Shown: in pieces, positions 7,848-16,790 of the stretch
How positions within the stretch are numbered: the first letter of the stretch is position 1
How the letters are laid out: every line of letters starts with the position of its first letter
DNA from: Crocinitomicaceae bacterium
Lineage (GTDB): Bacteria > Bacteroidota > Bacteroidia > Flavobacteriales_D > Parvicellaceae
NCBI GenBank assembly: GCA_002716065.1
Contig: PAZE01000009.1
Span: 6,473 to 56,484, forward strand
Direction of reading: 5' to 3'
Length of the DNA: 50,012 nt
Position numbers and translations under genes: made by a program
Notes under the pieces: generated by a model
What the model was told of the DNA's origin: nothing
What the model saw: only the letters and a program-made list of their open reading frames with translations
Databases searched by the model: none

Positions 7848-9608
7848 ATGAAGTATTTCTTAACACTCCTTTCTTTAATTTTAGTTGTAAGCTTTGCTAA
7901 TGCACAAAATTCTCAATCAATTCATGAGTATCAGCTTAATTACTATAATTCTCTTGCTAATTCAACTGCAGAACATTATGAATCAACCATTCAACCTGCA
8001 AGTGGCGTTTATCATGAGAAATCTGGTTGTCAGCTAAATAAAGTGGTATATGGTTGGCACCCTTATTGGGTTGGAAGTGTTTATCAAAATTACAATTGGG
8101 ATTTACTAAGTCATTTTTCTTTTTTTTCCTATGAAGTAAATACTGCCGATGGTGAGCCTATAACTACTCATGGTTGGTCGTCTTCTGCTGCTGTTGGCGC
8201 AGCTCTTGCAAGTGGAAATACAAAAGTTACTTTAACAGTTACTTTATTTTCTGATCATGCTACTTTTCTTTCTAATCCTACTGCACAACAAACACTAATT
8301 TCAAATTTGATTAATCTTGTTCAATCTAGAGGTGCTCATGGGGTCAATATAGATTTTGAGGGGCTACCATCTTCTTATAAGATTGAATTTGCCTATTTCA
8401 TGGTTAATCTATGTAATCAAATGCATTCAGCCATTCCAGGGTCAGAAGTAAGTACGGTTTTATATGCTGTAGACTGGAACAACGTTTTTGATTTTTCATT
8501 AATGGAACCTGCTGTAGATCATTATATAATTATGGGTTATGCTTATTATTATCAAGGTAGCTCATCTACAGGTCCTTGCGATCCACTTTATCATTTTGGA
8601 TCTTCTTACAACTACACCCTTTCAAAATCCATTACTTATTATTTGGATAAAGGCTGTCCCAAACAAAAACTAATAATGGGGCTTCCCTACTATGGATACC
8701 AGTGGCCTACTACATCTACTAGTATTCCCTCTTCAACTACTGGAAGTGGAACTGCAAAAACGTATCGTCAGGTGAGAAACAACTCTTCAGGAAATTATTC
8801 AGCTGCCAATCATTATTATGACAATGAAAGTTATACAGATATTTATTCTTTCAATGATGGCGGTAATTATCAGTGCTTTATAACTGAAGAAGAAGGATTT
8901 AGAAAACGTCTAGAGCACATCAACACTACAGATATTGGTGGTATTGGTATATGGGCTTTAGGATATGATGATGGCTACAATGATTTTTGGAATGCAATTG
9001 ATGATTATTTAACAGACTGCTATAAAGATTCTTGTTCTAACGACATTCATGATTTTGGTGGTCCACTAAAAAATTATTACAACAATGAAGATTACATTTG
9101 GACAATTGCACCTGATAGTGCTTCTTCGCTAACATTTGATTTTTCTTTTTTTGATTTAGAAGCCAATTGGGATTATCTATATGTATATGATGGAGCGGAT
9201 GTAAATGCTCCTCAAATTTCTGGAAGTCCTTTTACTGGATTAGTTGGGCCAGGTGTTTTCACTTCTTCAACAGGAGCCGTTACCTTTCGATTTTATTCTG
9301 ATGTTGCAACTGTTAATCCTGGGTTTATTGCTACTTATAATTGTTCATATGATCAGTCTGTTGGTATAACAACTCAGCAGGATGAGTTTTCTATTTTCCC
9401 TAATCCAGCTTCAGATTACATTACTGTTTTTTCTAGAAATATAAGTTCTGAATTTGAAGTAATTATTGTTGATGTTTCAGGTAAAATTGTACTAAGAAAA
9501 ACAACTCAAAATAATGCTAGCTTGGATGTTTCTTCTTTAGCTAATGGTTATTATTTTATTGGCTCCTATTCAAATAATAATCGCCTGATACCTTTTGTAA
9601 AAGACTAA
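7848..9608 (+). CDS. T9SS-exported glycoside hydrolase family 18 protein with CUB-like domain
   Basis: A 586-residue secreted protein. The signal peptide is residues 1-19 (MKYFLTLLSLILVVSFANA). The GH18 barrel spans roughly 45-385: VYGWHPYWVG at the first strand, the catalytic strand GVNIDFEGLP near 165-173 (the DxE acid/base pair is kept, the first Asp of DGxDxDxE is not), IIMGYAYYYQG, GLPYYGYQWP, and GIGIWALGYDDGYNDFW at the last strand. That pattern is closest to the YaaH/peptidoglycan-type or chitinase-like members. Residues about 395-500 form a CUB-like beta domain (WDYLYVYDGADV). A T9SS sorting domain (FSIFPNPASDYITVF) ends the protein. It would hydrolyse beta-1,4 amino-sugar polymers outside the cell; chitin versus peptidoglycan is undecided. 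Confidence 0.88.
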   Translation: MKYFLTLLSLILVVSFANAQNSQSIHEYQLNYYNSLANSTAEHYESTIQPASGVYHEKSGCQLNKVVYGWHPYWVGSVYQNYNWDLLSHFSFFSYEVNTADGEPITTHGWSSSAAVGAALASGNTKVTLTVTLFSDHATFLSNPTAQQTLISNLINLVQSRGAHGVNIDFEGLPSSYKIEFAYFMVNLCNQMHSAIPGSEVSTVLYAVDWNNVFDFSLMEPAVDHYIIMGYAYYYQGSSSTGPCDPLYHFGSSYNYTLSKSITYYLDKGCPKQKLIMGLPYYGYQWPTTSTSIPSSTTGSGTAKTYRQVRNNSSGNYSAANHYYDNESYTDIYSFNDGGNYQCFITEEEGFRKRLEHINTTDIGGIGIWALGYDDGYNDFWNAIDDYLTDCYKDSCSNDIHDFGGPLKNYYNNEDYIWTIAPDSASSLTFDFSFFDLEANWDYLYVYDGADVNAPQISGSPFTGLVGPGVFTSSTGAVTFRFYSDVATVNPGFIATYNCSYDQSVGITTQQDEFSIFPNPASDYITVFSRNISSEFEVIIVDVSGKIVLRKTTQNNASLDVSSLANGYYFIGSYSNNNRLIPFVKD

Positions 9609-9612
9609 AAGT

Positions 9613-9620
9613 TAAATTTG
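9613..9620 (+). promoter_or_regulatory. Possible -7 box of the MscS gene
   Basis: TAAATTTG matches TAnnTTTG and lies 19 nt before the ATG at 9640. The nearest upstream TTG (9595-9597) is 15 nt away, slightly short of the normal spacing. Confidence 0.35.
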
Positions 9621-9639
9621 CTTTCTAATTTAAATAAAC

Positions 9640-10692
9640 ATGGAATTTTTAGATAAAATATTTTTTGGAAACACCCTTTTTGATTGGGGTGTTGGATTGG
9701 CAATTCTTATAGGCTCATTTGTAGTAGTTAAAATACTTTATTGGGTTTTTTCTAAAATTATTAAGAAGGCTACAGCGAAAACTAAAAATAAATTAGACGA
9801 TGTTTTAGTAGAAAAGTTAGAACGTCCAATTGTATTTTTTGTTTTTATTATTGCGTATTGGTTTGCTATTCATTATTTAAATTTTCAGGATAATTTTCTT
9901 GCTAACCTTGAAAAGGCAGCTTACTTCGCATTAGCGATCAATATTACTTCTGTTTTAGCCAAAGTAACTGATGCGCTTATTGTTCATGTAGTTATGCCAC
10001 TAACTGAAAAAACAGAAAGTGGTTTTGACGATCAATTAATTCCTGTTGTACGTAAAGCATTAAAAGTACTTATTTGGTCATTAGGGTTAATTATAGGATT
10101 AGACAATATTGGTTTTGATATTACTGCTATGATTGCTGGTCTTGGAATTGGTGGTTTGGCTTTAGCTCTTGCTGCACAAGACTCTGTTAAAAATATTTTT
10201 GCTGGTGTCATGATATTTTTGGACAAACCATTTAAGCTAAATGATAGAATTCAGATTAGTGGGTTTGATGGTACAGTTGAAGAAGTTGGAATTAGAAGTA
10301 CCAGAATTAGAACTTTAGAAGGTCGAATAGTGACTATTCCTAATTGTACTTTTACAGATAATAGTGTAATAAATGTTACTTCTCAACCTGCTCTAAAGGT
10401 TAAGTTAAACTTAGGGCTAACTTACGATACTAATGAAGACGATATGCAGAAAGCTATTGATATATTAGAAGATATTGTAAAGCACCAAGATGCCATTACT
10501 GATGATTATTCGGCTGGGTTTAATGGGTTTGGTGATTTTTCTTTAAACATTTTATTTATTTATTATGTGAGACCAGAATCTCATTGGTTAGATACTCAGA
10601 CATTGGTAAATAAAGAAATTCTTAAAAGATTCAATAAGGAGAAATTGGATTTTGCTTTCCCAACCCAAACAATTCTAAAAAAAGAGATATAA
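9640..10692 (+). CDS. MscS-family mechanosensitive ion channel
   Basis: A 350-residue inner-membrane channel that opens under membrane tension to release solutes on osmotic downshock. Hydrophobic helices lie near residues 17-38, 65-83, 88-113 and 140-165. The pore helix and following strand read IAGLGIGGLALALAAQDSVK (Gly/Ala-packed TM3), then NIFAGVMIFLDKPF and the beta domain NDRIQISGFDGTVEEVGIRSTRIRT. The cytosolic alpha/beta domain follows (VKLNLGLTYDT...). Length is between E. coli MscS (286) and YnaI-type channels because of one or two extra N-terminal helices. The gene ends at a strong terminator. Confidence 0.93.
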   Translation: MEFLDKIFFGNTLFDWGVGLAILIGSFVVVKILYWVFSKIIKKATAKTKNKLDDVLVEKLERPIVFFVFIIAYWFAIHYLNFQDNFLANLEKAAYFALAINITSVLAKVTDALIVHVVMPLTEKTESGFDDQLIPVVRKALKVLIWSLGLIIGLDNIGFDITAMIAGLGIGGLALALAAQDSVKNIFAGVMIFLDKPFKLNDRIQISGFDGTVEEVGIRSTRIRTLEGRIVTIPNCTFTDNSVINVTSQPALKVKLNLGLTYDTNEDDMQKAIDILEDIVKHQDAITDDYSAGFNGFGDFSLNILFIYYVRPESHWLDTQTLVNKEILKRFNKEKLDFAFPTQTILKKEI

Positions 10693-10719
10693 AAAAAGGG
10701 GCTTTTTGCCCCTTTTTTT
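10691..10719. terminator. Bidirectional intrinsic terminator between MscS and FKBP genes
   Basis: Seven A, then GGGGC, a TTTTT loop, GCCCC and seven T: a perfect 12-bp inverted repeat with A- and T-tracts, so it can stop transcripts on both strands. It sits 1 nt before the end of MscS and 17 nt from the end of the convergent FKBP gene. Confidence 0.92.
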
Positions 10720-10735
10720 ATATTGATAACTTGGA

Positions 10736-11446
10736 TTAATTAATTGCGATTAACTCAACATCAAAAATTAAAGTAGAATAAGGTCCTATTGGACCAGATC
10801 CTCTTTCTCCGTAAGCCAAAGCGTATGGAATATATAATTGCCATTTAGATCCCACGGGCATTAATTGTAAAGCTTCTGTCCAGCCAGCAATAACTCCAGT
10901 TACAGGGAAAGAAATGGTTTCTCCTCTATCGACTGAACTATCAAATACAGTTCCATCAATTAGAGTGCCATGATAATGAACTTCGACCTCGTCTTCCAAA
11001 GTAGGAGTATTACCATTCCCTTGTTCAATAATTTTATATTGAAGTCCGCTTTCTAAGGTTACCACTCCTTCTTTTGTGCTGTTTTCAGAAAGAAACTTTT
11101 CTCCTTCTTCAATTGCAGATTGAGATTGTAGTTCTTGCTCTTGTTGTTGCTGCTGTTGTTGTTTGTTAAAATAATTTTGAATAAGCTCTTTGCATACAGC
11201 TGAATCTAATTTTGGTGCAGATGTGCCACCAAAGTTGCTTATTAGGGCATTATTTAAAATGTCAATGTTAATATCAGGAATTTGAGATTTAATTTGATCA
11301 TTTTGATTCATTAGATTATTAGCAATATCTGCTCCAATGGCATAGCTAAGAGAATCAGCTTCTGAATTTAATTCAATAGCTTTTTGTGAATTGTTAGAAC
11401 AGCTAAATAATGCAATAGCTGATAAACATAGAATGGTTTTTTTCAT
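10736..11446 (-). CDS. FKBP-type peptidyl-prolyl isomerase, lipoprotein
   Basis: Periplasmic Mip/FkpA-type foldase that isomerises X-Pro bonds. The 236-residue protein has a lipoprotein signal ([16 protein letters not shown], lipid-anchored Cys16), an N-terminal helical dimerisation region ([15 protein letters not shown]), a glutamine-rich linker with seven consecutive Gln, and a C-terminal FKBP domain: [38 protein letters not shown] and [10 protein letters not shown]. Aromatic active-site residues (Tyr, Phe, Trp) are kept. It is the second of two tandem paralogues, 1 nt after the upstream FKBP gene. A likely client set is the abundant outer-membrane and T9SS proteins. Confidence 0.93.
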   Translation of the reverse strand: MKKTILCLSAIALFSCSNNSQKAIELNSEADSLSYAIGADIANNLMNQNDQIKSQIPDINIDILNNALISNFGGTSAPKLDSAVCKELIQNYFNKQQQQQQQEQELQSQSAIEEGEKFLSENSTKEGVVTLESGLQYKIIEQGNGNTPTLEDEVEVHYHGTLIDGTVFDSSVDRGETISFPVTGVIAGWTEALQLMPVGSKWQLYIPYALAYGERGSGPIGPYSTLIFDVELIAIN

Positions 11447-11447
11447 T

Positions 11448-12164
11448 TTAATTTATACTTATTAGTTCAACTTCAAAAATTAATGTGGAATAAGGTCCAA
11501 TAGATGCACCAGCACCTCTTTCACCATATGCTAGTTGGTAAGGAATATATAATTTCCATTTAGATCCAACTGGCATTAGTTGCAAGGCTTCAGTCCAACC
11601 TCGAATAACACCATTTACAGGAAATGATATTGGCGACCCTCTTTCTACGGAGCTGTCAAAAACAGTGCCGTCAATTAATGTTCCATGGTAATGTGTTTCA
11701 ACCTTGTCTGTTAAGCTAGGTTTAGGTCCATTTCCTTTAGATATAATTTCATATTGCAGTCCGCTTTCAAGTGTGGTAACTCCAGGTTTTTTAGCGTTAT
11801 TTTTTAGAAAATCTTCACCTTCTTTTATAACATCGTTATACTTTTCTTTTTCTTTTGCTAATGCTTGCTGTTGCTTGCTTTTGAAATATAACTCCACATT
11901 TTTTTGCGCTTCTATATCAGTAAAAAGTGGTTCGCTATTTTCAGAAAGTTTAGAATTTAAGCCATTAATAAATTGTTCAATATTAATATCTGGGAATTCT
12001 CCCTGAAAGCTTTTGGCAATACTTATTCCAATAGAGTAGCTTACTGAGTCAATTTGATTTGTTGGGGCTTTTGTGTTTTTAGATTTTTTCTTTTTTTGAC
12101 TGTAAATATTTGGAGTCGATACTAGAATTATGCCTAGTATTAGTAATATAGATTTTGTTTTCAT
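11448..12164 (-). CDS. FKBP-type peptidyl-prolyl isomerase, periplasmic
   Basis: A 238-residue paralogue of the next gene, with the same layout: cleavable signal peptide ([22 protein letters not shown], no lipobox Cys), a Lys-rich segment, a Mip-like N-terminal helical region ([14 protein letters not shown]) and an FKBP domain ([55 protein letters not shown]). The FKBP cores of the two are near identical, while signal peptides and linkers differ, so one is predicted to be soluble and the other lipid-anchored. This looks like a tandem duplication. It follows DUF5606 after 41 nt. Confidence 0.92.
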   Translation of the reverse strand: MKTKSILLILGIILVSTPNIYSQKKKKSKNTKAPTNQIDSVSYSIGISIAKSFQGEFPDINIEQFINGLNSKLSENSEPLFTDIEAQKNVELYFKSKQQQALAKEKEKYNDVIKEGEDFLKNNAKKPGVTTLESGLQYEIISKGNGPKPSLTDKVETHYHGTLIDGTVFDSSVERGSPISFPVNGVIRGWTEALQLMPVGSKWKLYIPYQLAYGERGAGASIGPYSTLIFEVELISIN

Positions 12165-12205
12165 TTTAATTTTTTAAATAGGGTAGACAATTTCCGTTCC
12201 AGAAA

Positions 12206-12646
12206 TTATTCTTCTTTAGATTTTTCTTCTTTTTGCTTAGAATTTTTTTTCGATTCAGCTTCCTTAAGTTTTAATTTTTTGGCATCGTGAAGAAGGTTAT
12301 ACCACTGAAAAAGTTTTTTTATGTCAGAATTGTATACTTGTTCTTTATCATAATCAGCTACAATTTCTTCTAGATAGCTTCTAAGTTTTTCAGGTGATTC
12401 ATTGTGGTTAATGCTTTTCCCACCATTTTCTTTTTCATGAATTTTTCTATATACATCCGACAGTAAAATTTCTCCTTCATAAGTGTATATACTAATATCT
12501 TTTAATGCACTTATTCTGTTGGTTGAAAAAGTAGGAAATCTTTTGCCGTCTTGGAGTGACTCTACTATTACGTTGTTTTTTGATTGACCTACAATGGAGA
12601 ATAGTCCAGACTTTCCTGAAATACTAATAATATCTGATAAATCCAT
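12206..12646 (-). CDS. DUF5606 family protein
   Basis: A 146-residue cytosolic protein. The N-terminal 85 residues match the conserved Bacteroidota family DUF5606: MDLSDIISISGKSGLFSIVG, NNVIVESLQDGKRFPTF, ALKDISIYTYEG, and the KIHEKENGGK block. The fold looks like a small SH3-like or beta-barrel domain followed by a helix. The C-terminal tail is Lys/Glu-rich and probably disordered. Function is unknown. It has its own -7 box just upstream. Confidence 0.82.
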   Translation of the reverse strand: MDLSDIISISGKSGLFSIVGQSKNNVIVESLQDGKRFPTFSTNRISALKDISIYTYEGEILLSDVYRKIHEKENGGKSINHNESPEKLRSYLEEIVADYDKEQVYNSDIKKLFQWYNLLHDAKKLKLKEAESKKNSKQKEEKSKEE

Positions 12647-12666
12647 AAATTAAAATTAAAGAACTA

Positions 12667-12674
12667 CAAATGTA
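12667..12674 (-). promoter_or_regulatory. -7 box of the DUF5606/FKBP run
   Basis: Minus strand TACATTTG matches TAnnTTTG exactly and lies 20 nt before the DUF5606 ATG at 12646, within the 38-nt gap after the peptidase gene. No TTG at standard spacing is visible. Confidence 0.45.
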
Positions 12675-12684
12675 ATAGAATGTT

Positions 12685-15264
12685 CTAAAGGGTGTTGAAT
12701 TTTTTAATAGAACTTCCTTCAGTATGGTTTATTTTAATGAAATATAGACCTCTGCAAAAGCTAGAAACATCAATTGAAATGTATTTCATGGCTGAGTCTA
12801 CATTCTTATACAAAAGTTGTTGACCGTTGGAACTAATTATTTCAAAAGAGATTATTTCTTTACTACTAAATAGGTTAAGTATTGAATTGGTAGGATTAGG
12901 ATAAATTTTTAGCTCATTTTTAACTTCATTAATATGAACAGTTTCGTATAATACTCCACTAGAAAGGGAAGAGCAATTGTTTTGATCAAAAACTTCTACT
13001 TGATACAACCCATTAATTAGTACTGTGAGTGTACTGTCATTTTCTCCGTTAAGTAATGTTCCGTTTATATACCATTGATAGTTCGAGTAACCTGGATCTG
13101 CCAAAAGTTCATCAAAAGACACTGTTATTGAAGGTGTTGGTGGAAGAGGATTTTCGATTACATCGAAAAATACGGAATCTCCAATACATCCAGCAGAATC
13201 TGATACAATAACAAATTCATTAGAAGATGTGCTGTAAAAGCTAAATGAAGTGGTAATACCAGAGCTCCAATTGTAAGTTGAATAATCTAATAGAGTTCGA
13301 ACTTCTGTACTGTCTTGACCAGCACAAAATTCATTGTTTACAATTGTTGGTGAAAAACTACTTGAAACTAAAGTAGCGTAAGCATCTGCTTTGCCATAAC
13401 CAAATCCATAATCTGGAAGATTACCAGTAAAGGAATCTGAATAGGCATTGTTAGTTAAGTCATTTTTAAATTTCATTGAAGAGGAATTATGGCATTTTTC
13501 CAGATACAAGGCGGCAATACCTGCAACAACGGGGCTTGCCATAGAAGTGCCTCCATTTTTCATGTGAAGACCTCCATATGCAAGAATAGAATCATTCATA
13601 AAAGGAATAAAATCTAATCTACATGCGCTCAGAGTTATGTCACCAGAAGCAGAAATATCAGGTTTTTGTAAGCCTATTCTTGTTGGGCCTTTACTTGAGT
13701 TCTCTGAAAGTTTTCCTCTTATAGTATTGGTAGGCACCCAATTGTTTAAGTTGTTTACATATCCACTGTCATTGGCGTAATTTCCTACAGTAATTACACT
13801 AGGTAGACACTGAAAAGAGCTTACTAATGTACAAAGTGTATCAGGAGAGGTGTAATTGGAAATTTCAGGAAAATTGTTGGAGCTAGGAAGCTCATTTTCA
13901 GGAACCATATCTGAAACTCCTAGGTGCGTATATTCACTCCAGGCATCGTATTTTCCAGTTCCTCTTGTTTGGAATCTGTAATGATAATTTGAGCTGTCAG
14001 CAACTACAAATGCTTGTATCATATATTGACCATCCATTTGTTCGGCATAATACATTACTGAGGCAATTTGATCTCCATTGGAGTTTAGGATAACATCACT
14101 TAGTAAGGATGAAGAAGCATTGATATTGGTTGATACATCAAAGTACTGTCCCATACCTCTATTGCTGTAGTAAGGTGTATGCATGTCTGCACCAACACAA
14201 TATTCAAGTTGGTTAAAATCTGCGGAGTCTGCCCATAATTCAAAAAAAGCAATAAATGGAGGGTATCCTGGGGGTCCTGGAAAAGTTTTTAGCCAAGTAA
14301 AAGTAGAGTCATTATTAATCTCTGCATGAAGATGATAAGGTCCCCAGTTTCCAGAATTTCCGGCTGAACAAACAAATAAGCGACCTTTTTTATCGTTAAT
14401 AAGACTGTCTATATACAATGAATAAGGGTCTAAACCATCGTGAGAACCAAAATAAGTTCCCAAACTACCGTTAATAACACAGGGTTTACCCATAGTGTCT
14501 GCTATATGGAAAATATATTCAGTAGCATCAACAATAGAACCCAAAAAGTTTGAAGAATTAAAATTAATTTCAACAGCAATAATGTCTGCTTCTGGCGCAA
14601 CTCCCTTGTGGGTCCCATTGGCTAATCCATTGCCAGCTGCAGTTCCAGTGACAGTTGTGCCATGGCCAGTTGCATCTGTATGAGCGGTGGCTAAAGATGC
14701 GTTTATTTGGGTGCTATCCCACTCTTGGCCATATCCATAATTTGAAGGTGAGTTGGGGCCAGCTGTTAAGGTATGGTCCCATATAGCAATAATTCTTGTT
14801 GATCCATCTGCATTTTTAAAATCCCCATGACTCCAATCTAAGCCGGTATCTAAAACACCCATAACTACATCTTTTCCAGTGTATGGGGTGTTGTTTAGTG
14901 CACCACTTCCGCTATGAACAGCATTGATCTTATTGTTAACCCTCATGGTGTCGTTATGAATACTTCCTTTGTAAAGAGATATATTTAAATTAGTAATCAA
15001 CTTGCTAGAGGTAAAGCTGTCCAATTGATTCGAGGGGATTTTAACATAATGCCATCCTTTAACTGAGCTATGATAGTTTCCATTATGGGATTTGCAAAGT
15101 GTTTTAATTTGTTCTTTGCTGCCTTTGACAAAAAAACCGATAATTTCCTGAGAATTTCCTTTTTCTTTAAGATAGTTTTGAAGCCTGATGTTTTTATTAA
15201 ATTGACCATTAAGTACAATTAGGCAACAAAACAGTGGGATAAATGCAAATATCTTTCTGTACAT
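12685..15264 (-). CDS. T9SS-exported S8 (subtilisin-like) serine peptidase
   Basis: An 859-residue extracellular protease. Signal peptide MYRKIFAFIPLFCCLIVLNG; a short propeptide-like region (about 22-105); then the peptidase S8 domain with the full triad: Asp139 in MGVLDTGLDWSHGDF, His201 in TGHGTTVTGTAAGNG, Ser574 in GGTSMASPVVAGIAALY, and the oxyanion-hole Asn in VCSAGNSGNWG. An insert between oxyanion Asn and Ser is large, as in Bacteroidota subtilisins with a PA or CUB-like insertion. Residues about 640-770 form Ig/PKD-like repeats, and a T9SS sorting domain (LKIYPNPTNSILNLF) ends the chain. It likely degrades environmental protein. The HsdR_N gene lies 18 nt upstream in the same direction. 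Confidence 0.92.
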   Translation of the reverse strand: MYRKIFAFIPLFCCLIVLNGQFNKNIRLQNYLKEKGNSQEIIGFFVKGSKEQIKTLCKSHNGNYHSSVKGWHYVKIPSNQLDSFTSSKLITNLNISLYKGSIHNDTMRVNNKINAVHSGSGALNNTPYTGKDVVMGVLDTGLDWSHGDFKNADGSTRIIAIWDHTLTAGPNSPSNYGYGQEWDSTQINASLATAHTDATGHGTTVTGTAAGNGLANGTHKGVAPEADIIAVEINFNSSNFLGSIVDATEYIFHIADTMGKPCVINGSLGTYFGSHDGLDPYSLYIDSLINDKKGRLFVCSAGNSGNWGPYHLHAEINNDSTFTWLKTFPGPPGYPPFIAFFELWADSADFNQLEYCVGADMHTPYYSNRGMGQYFDVSTNINASSSLLSDVILNSNGDQIASVMYYAEQMDGQYMIQAFVVADSSNYHYRFQTRGTGKYDAWSEYTHLGVSDMVPENELPSSNNFPEISNYTSPDTLCTLVSSFQCLPSVITVGNYANDSGYVNNLNNWVPTNTIRGKLSENSSKGPTRIGLQKPDISASGDITLSACRLDFIPFMNDSILAYGGLHMKNGGTSMASPVVAGIAALYLEKCHNSSSMKFKNDLTNNAYSDSFTGNLPDYGFGYGKADAYATLVSSSFSPTIVNNEFCAGQDSTEVRTLLDYSTYNWSSGITTSFSFYSTSSNEFVIVSDSAGCIGDSVFFDVIENPLPPTPSITVSFDELLADPGYSNYQWYINGTLLNGENDSTLTVLINGLYQVEVFDQNNCSSLSSGVLYETVHINEVKNELKIYPNPTNSILNLFSSKEIISFEIISSNGQQLLYKNVDSAMKYISIDVSSFCRGLYFIKINHTEGSSIKKFNTL

Positions 15265-15282
15265 AATTAAATATAATGAAAT

Positions 15283-15729
15283 TTATTCGATTAAGGGTAG
15301 CTGCTGTAGATAAATAAGTTCCCCCTTTTGAAAGTTGATTTCACAACATTTAAGATCTAATCCATTTGAAATAAGAATATATTTTGCTTTTAGATTAATG
15401 TTGTATCTAAGTGCTTGATTTAAAACATCTTGATTTAATTTAACTGAAGGAGCTTTGCATTCTACAACCATTTCTGGAGTTCCCTTTTTGTTGTATATAA
15501 CAAGGTCAAAACGTTTGGTTAGTGAATTAATAGTTATTTTTTTCTCACATGCCATTAATCCTTTAGGGTAGTTGTGTTCCTTATGAAGGTATTTCCAAAG
15601 GTGTTGTCTTACATTTTCTTCTTCTGTTAGAATTACCCACTTGTTTCTTAGTTCATCAAAAACTAAAGTTTTATTACCTTCGTGTTTAAGCTGAAATTGA
15701 TAGTTCGGAAAAGCTAATTTTCTATTCAT
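15283..15729 (-). CDS. Stand-alone HsdR N-terminal (HSDR_N_2) nuclease-fold protein
   Basis: A 148-residue protein that consists only of a PD-(D/E)xK-type domain like the N-terminus of type I restriction subunit R. Candidate catalytic residues are Asp75 in RFDLVIYNKKG and Glu90/Lys92 in VVECKAPS (D-x14-ExK), with a nearby Glu62. There is no helicase domain and no hsdM or hsdS nearby, so it is not a restriction system. Proteins of this kind are widespread in Bacteroidota, often divergent from holA as here (39 nt between starts). A DNA-maintenance role is plausible but unproven. Confidence 0.82.
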   Translation of the reverse strand: MNRKLAFPNYQFQLKHEGNKTLVFDELRNKWVILTEEENVRQHLWKYLHKEHNYPKGLMACEKKITINSLTKRFDLVIYNKKGTPEMVVECKAPSVKLNQDVLNQALRYNINLKAKYILISNGLDLKCCEINFQKGELIYLQQLPLIE

Positions 15730-15768
15730 GAAAAATTAATTCTAGCACTTTACTTTAGTAAATATAAT
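15730..15768. promoter_or_regulatory. 39-bp divergent promoter between HsdR_N and holA
   Basis: Two genes start back to back, so both promoters must lie in or overlap this space. It contains the short hairpin TTTAC-TTTA-GTAAA (15752-15765 region) and TACTTTAG, one base off the -7 consensus for holA. Any control of one gene is likely to touch the other. Confidence 0.4.
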
Positions 15769-16773
15769 ATGGTTTTAAATAATGTGTTAACAGATATTAA
15801 AAATGGGCAGTTTTTGCCTGTTTATTTTTTACATGGTGAGGAACCTTTTTATATGGATAAAATATCCTCATTAATTGAAGAGACTATTTTAGATGAATCT
15901 CAAAAAGATTTTAACCAAACTATTTTGTATGGTCCAGATACTTCAATTGAAGAAATTGTAAATATTGCTAAAAGATATCCGATGATGGCCCCCTATCAGG
16001 TTGTTATTGTTAAGGAAGCTCAGCATCTTTCAAGAAACATTGAAAAATTACTTTCTTATGTAGAGCATTTAGTTCCAACTACGGTTTTGGTGCTTTGTTA
16101 TAAGAACAAAACTTTGGATAAAAGAAAGGCCCTTGGTAAATATTTAGCCAAACAAAAATGGCTATTTGACTGTTTGTCTTTAAAAGATTATCAGCTAAAC
16201 GATTGGGTAGTTAATTATGCAAAAGCAAAAGGGTTAGGTGTTGAACCTAAGGCGGCAATTCTACTTGCTGAATTTATTGGAAATGATTTGTCAGGAATTT
16301 CATCTGCAGTTTCAAAACTTGAAGTTTTGGTAGGTGAAAAGAAAATCATCACGGCAGATTTAGTTCATAAAAATATTGGCTTTTCTAAAGATTACAACAT
16401 TTTTGAGCTTCAGAATGCATTATCTGAAAAAAACGTTTTTAAGGCCAACAAAATAATATATCATTTCAGTAAGAATAAAAAAAAGTATCCTTTTGCTGTT
16501 ACCATAAGCTCTTTGTATACTTTTTTTACCAAGCTAATGAAGTTTCATTTTTATGAGGGTAAATTAAGCGATCAGGAGCTGGCTAAAAAAGTAGGAGTTC
16601 ATAGTTTTTTTCTTAAACAATATAAGGTTGCTGCTAGGAATTATACTAAAAATAAATTGGCAAGAATTTTCAGTTATCTAAGAGATTACGATATGAAAAG
16701 CAAGGGGTTAAATAATGTCTCTGCTTCAGATGAAGAATTATTGAAAGAAATGATTTTTAAAATTTTACATTAG
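15769..16773 (+). CDS. holA: DNA polymerase III subunit delta
   Basis: Clamp-loader delta subunit, which opens the beta sliding clamp. The 334-residue protein has the family N-terminus with FLHGEEPFYMDKISSLIEE, the P-loop-like degenerate region, YPMMAPYQVVIVKEAQHL, and YCYKNK/LDKRKALGKYL strand-helix elements. Then come the lid domain (AILLAEFIGNDLSGISSAVSKLEVL) and C-terminal collar helices (FELQNALSEKNVFKANKII, ... HSFFLKQYKVAARNYT). Length is typical for HolA. It is the first plus gene after the HsdR_N divergence; threonine aldolase follows after 17 nt. Confidence 0.9.
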   Translation: MVLNNVLTDIKNGQFLPVYFLHGEEPFYMDKISSLIEETILDESQKDFNQTILYGPDTSIEEIVNIAKRYPMMAPYQVVIVKEAQHLSRNIEKLLSYVEHLVPTTVLVLCYKNKTLDKRKALGKYLAKQKWLFDCLSLKDYQLNDWVVNYAKAKGLGVEPKAAILLAEFIGNDLSGISSAVSKLEVLVGEKKIITADLVHKNIGFSKDYNIFELQNALSEKNVFKANKIIYHFSKNKKKYPFAVTISSLYTFFTKLMKFHFYEGKLSDQELAKKVGVHSFFLKQYKVAARNYTKNKLARIFSYLRDYDMKSKGLNNVSASDEELLKEMIFKILH

Positions 16774-16790
16774 CCCTTAAATTCAAACAA

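Noticed and set aside
14495-14683. Short plus-strand frames opposite the peptidase and other minus genes
   Set aside because: They are antisense shadows of well-supported proteins, with no start signals or domains.
15283-15729. Type I restriction system
   Set aside because: Only the HsdR N-terminal domain is present; there is no helicase part, HsdM or HsdS.
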